From positions 1 to 44,173 of the forward strand of contig JBGRQB010000013.1 of the NCBI GenBank assembly GCA_041725875.1: a DNA stretch of 44,173 nucleotides, written 5' to 3'. The position numbers and the translations under genes are program-made. A model generated the notes under the pieces. The model was not told the origin of the DNA, did no database searches, and saw nothing but the letters and a program-made list of their open reading frames with translations. This document shows positions 42,070 through 44,173 of this stretch, in pieces (within the stretch, counting starts at the first letter, position 1; each line of letters opens with the position of its first letter). The stretch is from JBGRQB01 sp041725875 (GTDB lineage: Bacteria; Bacteroidota; Ignavibacteria; Ignavibacteriales; Melioribacteraceae).

Positions 42070-43245
42070 ATGAACCAAACGCCCAAAACAAGGCATTATG
42101 ATTTGGATTGGCTGAGAGTTGCAGCCATAATAATTTTATTATTTTATCACACAGGAATGTTTTTTAACACCTGGGGCTGGCATATAAAAAGTGAAGAACA
42201 GAGTAAAATATTTAACTACATAATGATATGGTTTCACTTTTGGCGGATGCCGCTGCTTCTTTTTATTTCGGGTGCGGGGACCTACTTTGCGCTCGGATTC
42301 AGATCTTCGGGAAAATTTCTTAAAGAACGAAGTAAGCGTTTATTTATTCCGCTTCTTTTCGGAATGTTTGTAATTGTGCCGCCGCAAATCTATTTTGAGT
42401 TTATAGAAAAATTTTCATCTTATATCAGTTTTTACCCTACTGTATTTGAATTTCAAACTTATCCGGGCGGAAGTCTTTCCTGGCATCATCTGTGGTTTAT
42501 TCTTTATCTTTTTTTGTATTCCGTAATTTGTCTGCCAATATTCCTTTATTTCAGAAAAGAAAAGTCTTCAGACTTGCGAGATAAAATTCATTCACTGTTT
42601 TCAAAAAAATTCAGAGCCGCAATTTTTCTTGTCCCGATGATTTTATCGCAGTTTATGCTCAGACCATTTTTTCCAAAGGAGACTCACGATTTAACCGACT
42701 TAGCTTATTTTATACACTATCTTTTATACTTTATTTCCGGTTACATAATTTATTCAGATAGACGAAACTGGCAGATTTTAAAAACTCACAGAAAAATAAA
42801 TCTCATTACAGCAGTAGTTTTTGCAGTTATTTTTTATGCTGTCTGGATAATTCAATACAACATAAACTTTTTCGGATATGATTTTATTTTTCATATCCCG
42901 ACTACCATAATGTCGTGGTTTACAATTCTTGCAATAATTGGTTATGGTCAAAAATATCTGAATAAAAAGTCTGAACTCCTTGCAGAAATGAATGCCGGAA
43001 TTTATCCTTTTTATATTTTACATCAATCAGTAATGATAATTTTTGGCTTTTATATAATTCAATGGGAAATTTCGATTTTTTCAAAATTTATTATTATTAA
43101 TTTTCTGACTGCAATTTTTTGTGTCGGGTTTTATTATTTATTTATAAAACCATTTAATCTGATGAGACTTTTATTCGGGATGAAACCGAAAAAGAAAATT
43201 TCTGAAAAGTCAGAAAATATTTTTCCTGCTGTTCAGGAACACTGA
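42070..43245 (+). CDS. Membrane acyltransferase (acyltransferase-3/OpgC-like)
   Basis: The ATG at 42070 (MNQTPKTRHY) follows GGGGGAAAT and replaces the in-frame start at 41998. The 391-residue protein has about ten membrane helices and the family opening DLDWLRVAAIIILLFYHTGMFF, with His in the first helix, and HHLWFILYLF. It probably transfers acyl groups to envelope glycans or lipids. It ends 43 nt before a LytS-type kinase on the same strand, so the two could be co-transcribed. Confidence 0.88.
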   Translation: MNQTPKTRHYDLDWLRVAAIIILLFYHTGMFFNTWGWHIKSEEQSKIFNYIMIWFHFWRMPLLLFISGAGTYFALGFRSSGKFLKERSKRLFIPLLFGMFVIVPPQIYFEFIEKFSSYISFYPTVFEFQTYPGGSLSWHHLWFILYLFLYSVICLPIFLYFRKEKSSDLRDKIHSLFSKKFRAAIFLVPMILSQFMLRPFFPKETHDLTDLAYFIHYLLYFISGYIIYSDRRNWQILKTHRKINLITAVVFAVIFYAVWIIQYNINFFGYDFIFHIPTTIMSWFTILAIIGYGQKYLNKKSELLAEMNAGIYPFYILHQSVMIIFGFYIIQWEISIFSKFIIINFLTAIFCVGFYYLFIKPFNLMRLLFGMKPKKKISEKSENIFPAVQEH

Positions 43246-43288
43246 TAATTTATTATTTTAATGTAGCTTGTTTTCTAACGGTATTATA

Positions 43289-44173
43289 ATGAACAAAACA
43301 AAACAATGGATCGTAATATTTTTTCTTTACACTATTATCGGACTCTTAAACACTCTGATAATTTCTACTGATTCACTTGCAAATTACGATGCAATACATG
43401 AATACACTTTTTTTTACGAAATGACGGGAGCTTACTGCGCATTAATTGTGCTTCCGCTCATTCTCTTTTTTGTAAGAAAATTTCCAATAAAAAAAGATAA
43501 TGCCCGACGCACAGTTTTGCTTCACATTTTGTTTGCAATTTGCACCGGCGTATTACATACTTTTTTAATGTGGGGAACCAGAATTTTTCTTTTTGCACTT
43601 TTTGACTGGGGCGTTTACGATTACGGAATAATGAAGTACCGCTTTATTATGGAATGTGCAAAACATTTTACTGTCTACTGGATTATTTACAGTATAGTAA
43701 TTTTGTTTAATTATATGAAAGAAATTCAAACCAGGAAAATCCAGACTTCCAGATTGCAGGAGCAATTAACCAACGCAAGGTTACAGGCATTACAGATGCA
43801 GCTTAATCCCCATTTTCTTTTTAACACATTAAATATGATTTCATCTGTAATGTATGAAGATGTTTCAAAAGCTGATTCAATGATTACACGTTTAAGTGAT
43901 TTACTCAGAAAAACTTTAAACGGCGGTTCAAAAAAACTTGAATTGTTTTCAGAAGAACTTGAGAAAATAAAACTGTACGTTGAAATTATGTCGGCTCGTT
44001 TTCTTGACAATCTTCAAGTTAAATATGAAATTAAAAAAAGTGAAAATCTGTTAAACGTTCTTGTGCCTCCTTTTATTCTACAGCCAATTGTTGAAAACTC
44101 AATTGTTCACTCTCAGGAAAACTTAAACAAAATTGTAAAAATAAAAATCACAGCAAAGCTGGAAAATTCTTTT
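43289..44173 (+). CDS. LytS-type sensor histidine kinase (partial, runs off the right edge)
   Basis: An open frame of 295 codons starts at the ATG at 43289 and is still open at the window end. It has four N-terminal membrane helices (about 8-155) and a His_kinase domain with the LytS phospho-acceptor motif ALQMQLNPHFLFNTLNMISS (residues about 168-187). It then has the N-box start LQPIVENSIVHS (about 269-280); the ATP-binding rest is cut off. Such kinases pair with LytTR response regulators, which are often the next gene. No ribosome binding site is evident. It follows the acyltransferase gene by 43 nt. Confidence 0.9.
   Translation, partial: MNKTKQWIVIFFLYTIIGLLNTLIISTDSLANYDAIHEYTFFYEMTGAYCALIVLPLILFFVRKFPIKKDNARRTVLLHILFAICTGVLHTFLMWGTRIFLFALFDWGVYDYGIMKYRFIMECAKHFTVYWIIYSIVILFNYMKEIQTRKIQTSRLQEQLTNARLQALQMQLNPHFLFNTLNMISSVMYEDVSKADSMITRLSDLLRKTLNGGSKKLELFSEELEKIKLYVEIMSARFLDNLQVKYEIKKSENLLNVLVPPFILQPIVENSIVHSQENLNKIVKIKITAKLENSF

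Overview
The window reads as a stretch of low-GC (about one-third GC by eye) chromosome from a Gram-negative, outer-membrane-bearing bacterium of the Bacteroidota/Ignavibacteriota/Chlorobi group. The reasons are two TonB-dependent receptors (one with a carboxypeptidase-regulatory N-domain), a 7TM-AraC regulator, a secreted tricorn-like S41 protease, a LytS-type kinase beside an acyltransferase, and several upstream motifs resembling the Bacteroidota TAnnTTTG promoter element. Unlike typical Bacteroidia, many genes have clear Shine-Dalgarno sequences. An Ignavibacteria-like host is my best guess, not a proof. I see no rRNA, tRNA, CRISPR array, insertion sequence or prophage. No stretch over 300 bases lacks a gene; the largest gap (38842-39097, 256 bp) shows no clear element.

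Layout. 1-1887: end of an unknown gene, a terminator, then an ABC-2 permease/ATPase pair. 2027-4840: dps faces away from a GAF sigma-54 enhancer-binding protein (EBP) whose 3' end overlaps a DUF429 gene; a sigma-54-like promoter lies in front of dps. 4938-6588: a lipoprotein and a coiled-coil membrane protein split by one in-frame TAA. 6636-11180: a YdiJ-type FAD/Fe-S 2-hydroxyacid dehydrogenase and a CstA-type transporter, plausibly lactate/pyruvate use. 11336-14801: 7TM-AraC regulator convergent with a TonB receptor. 15026-19107: PQ-loop protein, two VOC proteins, two AraC regulators, a HemG-like flavodoxin and a LysE exporter. 19245-25800: M28 peptidase, VOC protein, NimA-like flavin protein, second TonB receptor, NAD(P)-binding protein and membrane metallophosphoesterase. 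25899-29640: CvfB, acetolactate-synthase-like enzyme, pterin dehydratase, chloramphenicol-acetyltransferase-like enzyme. 29850-32446: DUF6515 protein and an antiporter fused to TrkA-N and PTS-EIIA-like domains.

32602-35531 is the part I would look at first. A 175-residue protein of unknown family is followed after 2 nt by a 799-residue protein that looks like a SNF2-type helicase whose ATPase motifs have eroded, ending in an Mrr-like domain with an altered catalytic site. A sigma-54-like sequence lies just upstream.

35584-44173: tricorn-like protease, metallo-beta-lactamase-fold hydrolase, DUF4240 protein, Mop/TOBE protein, secreted peroxiredoxin-like protein, small membrane protein, membrane acyltransferase and a LytS-type histidine kinase cut off by the window end. 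Most convergent pairs are separated by strong, often bidirectional hairpin terminators.
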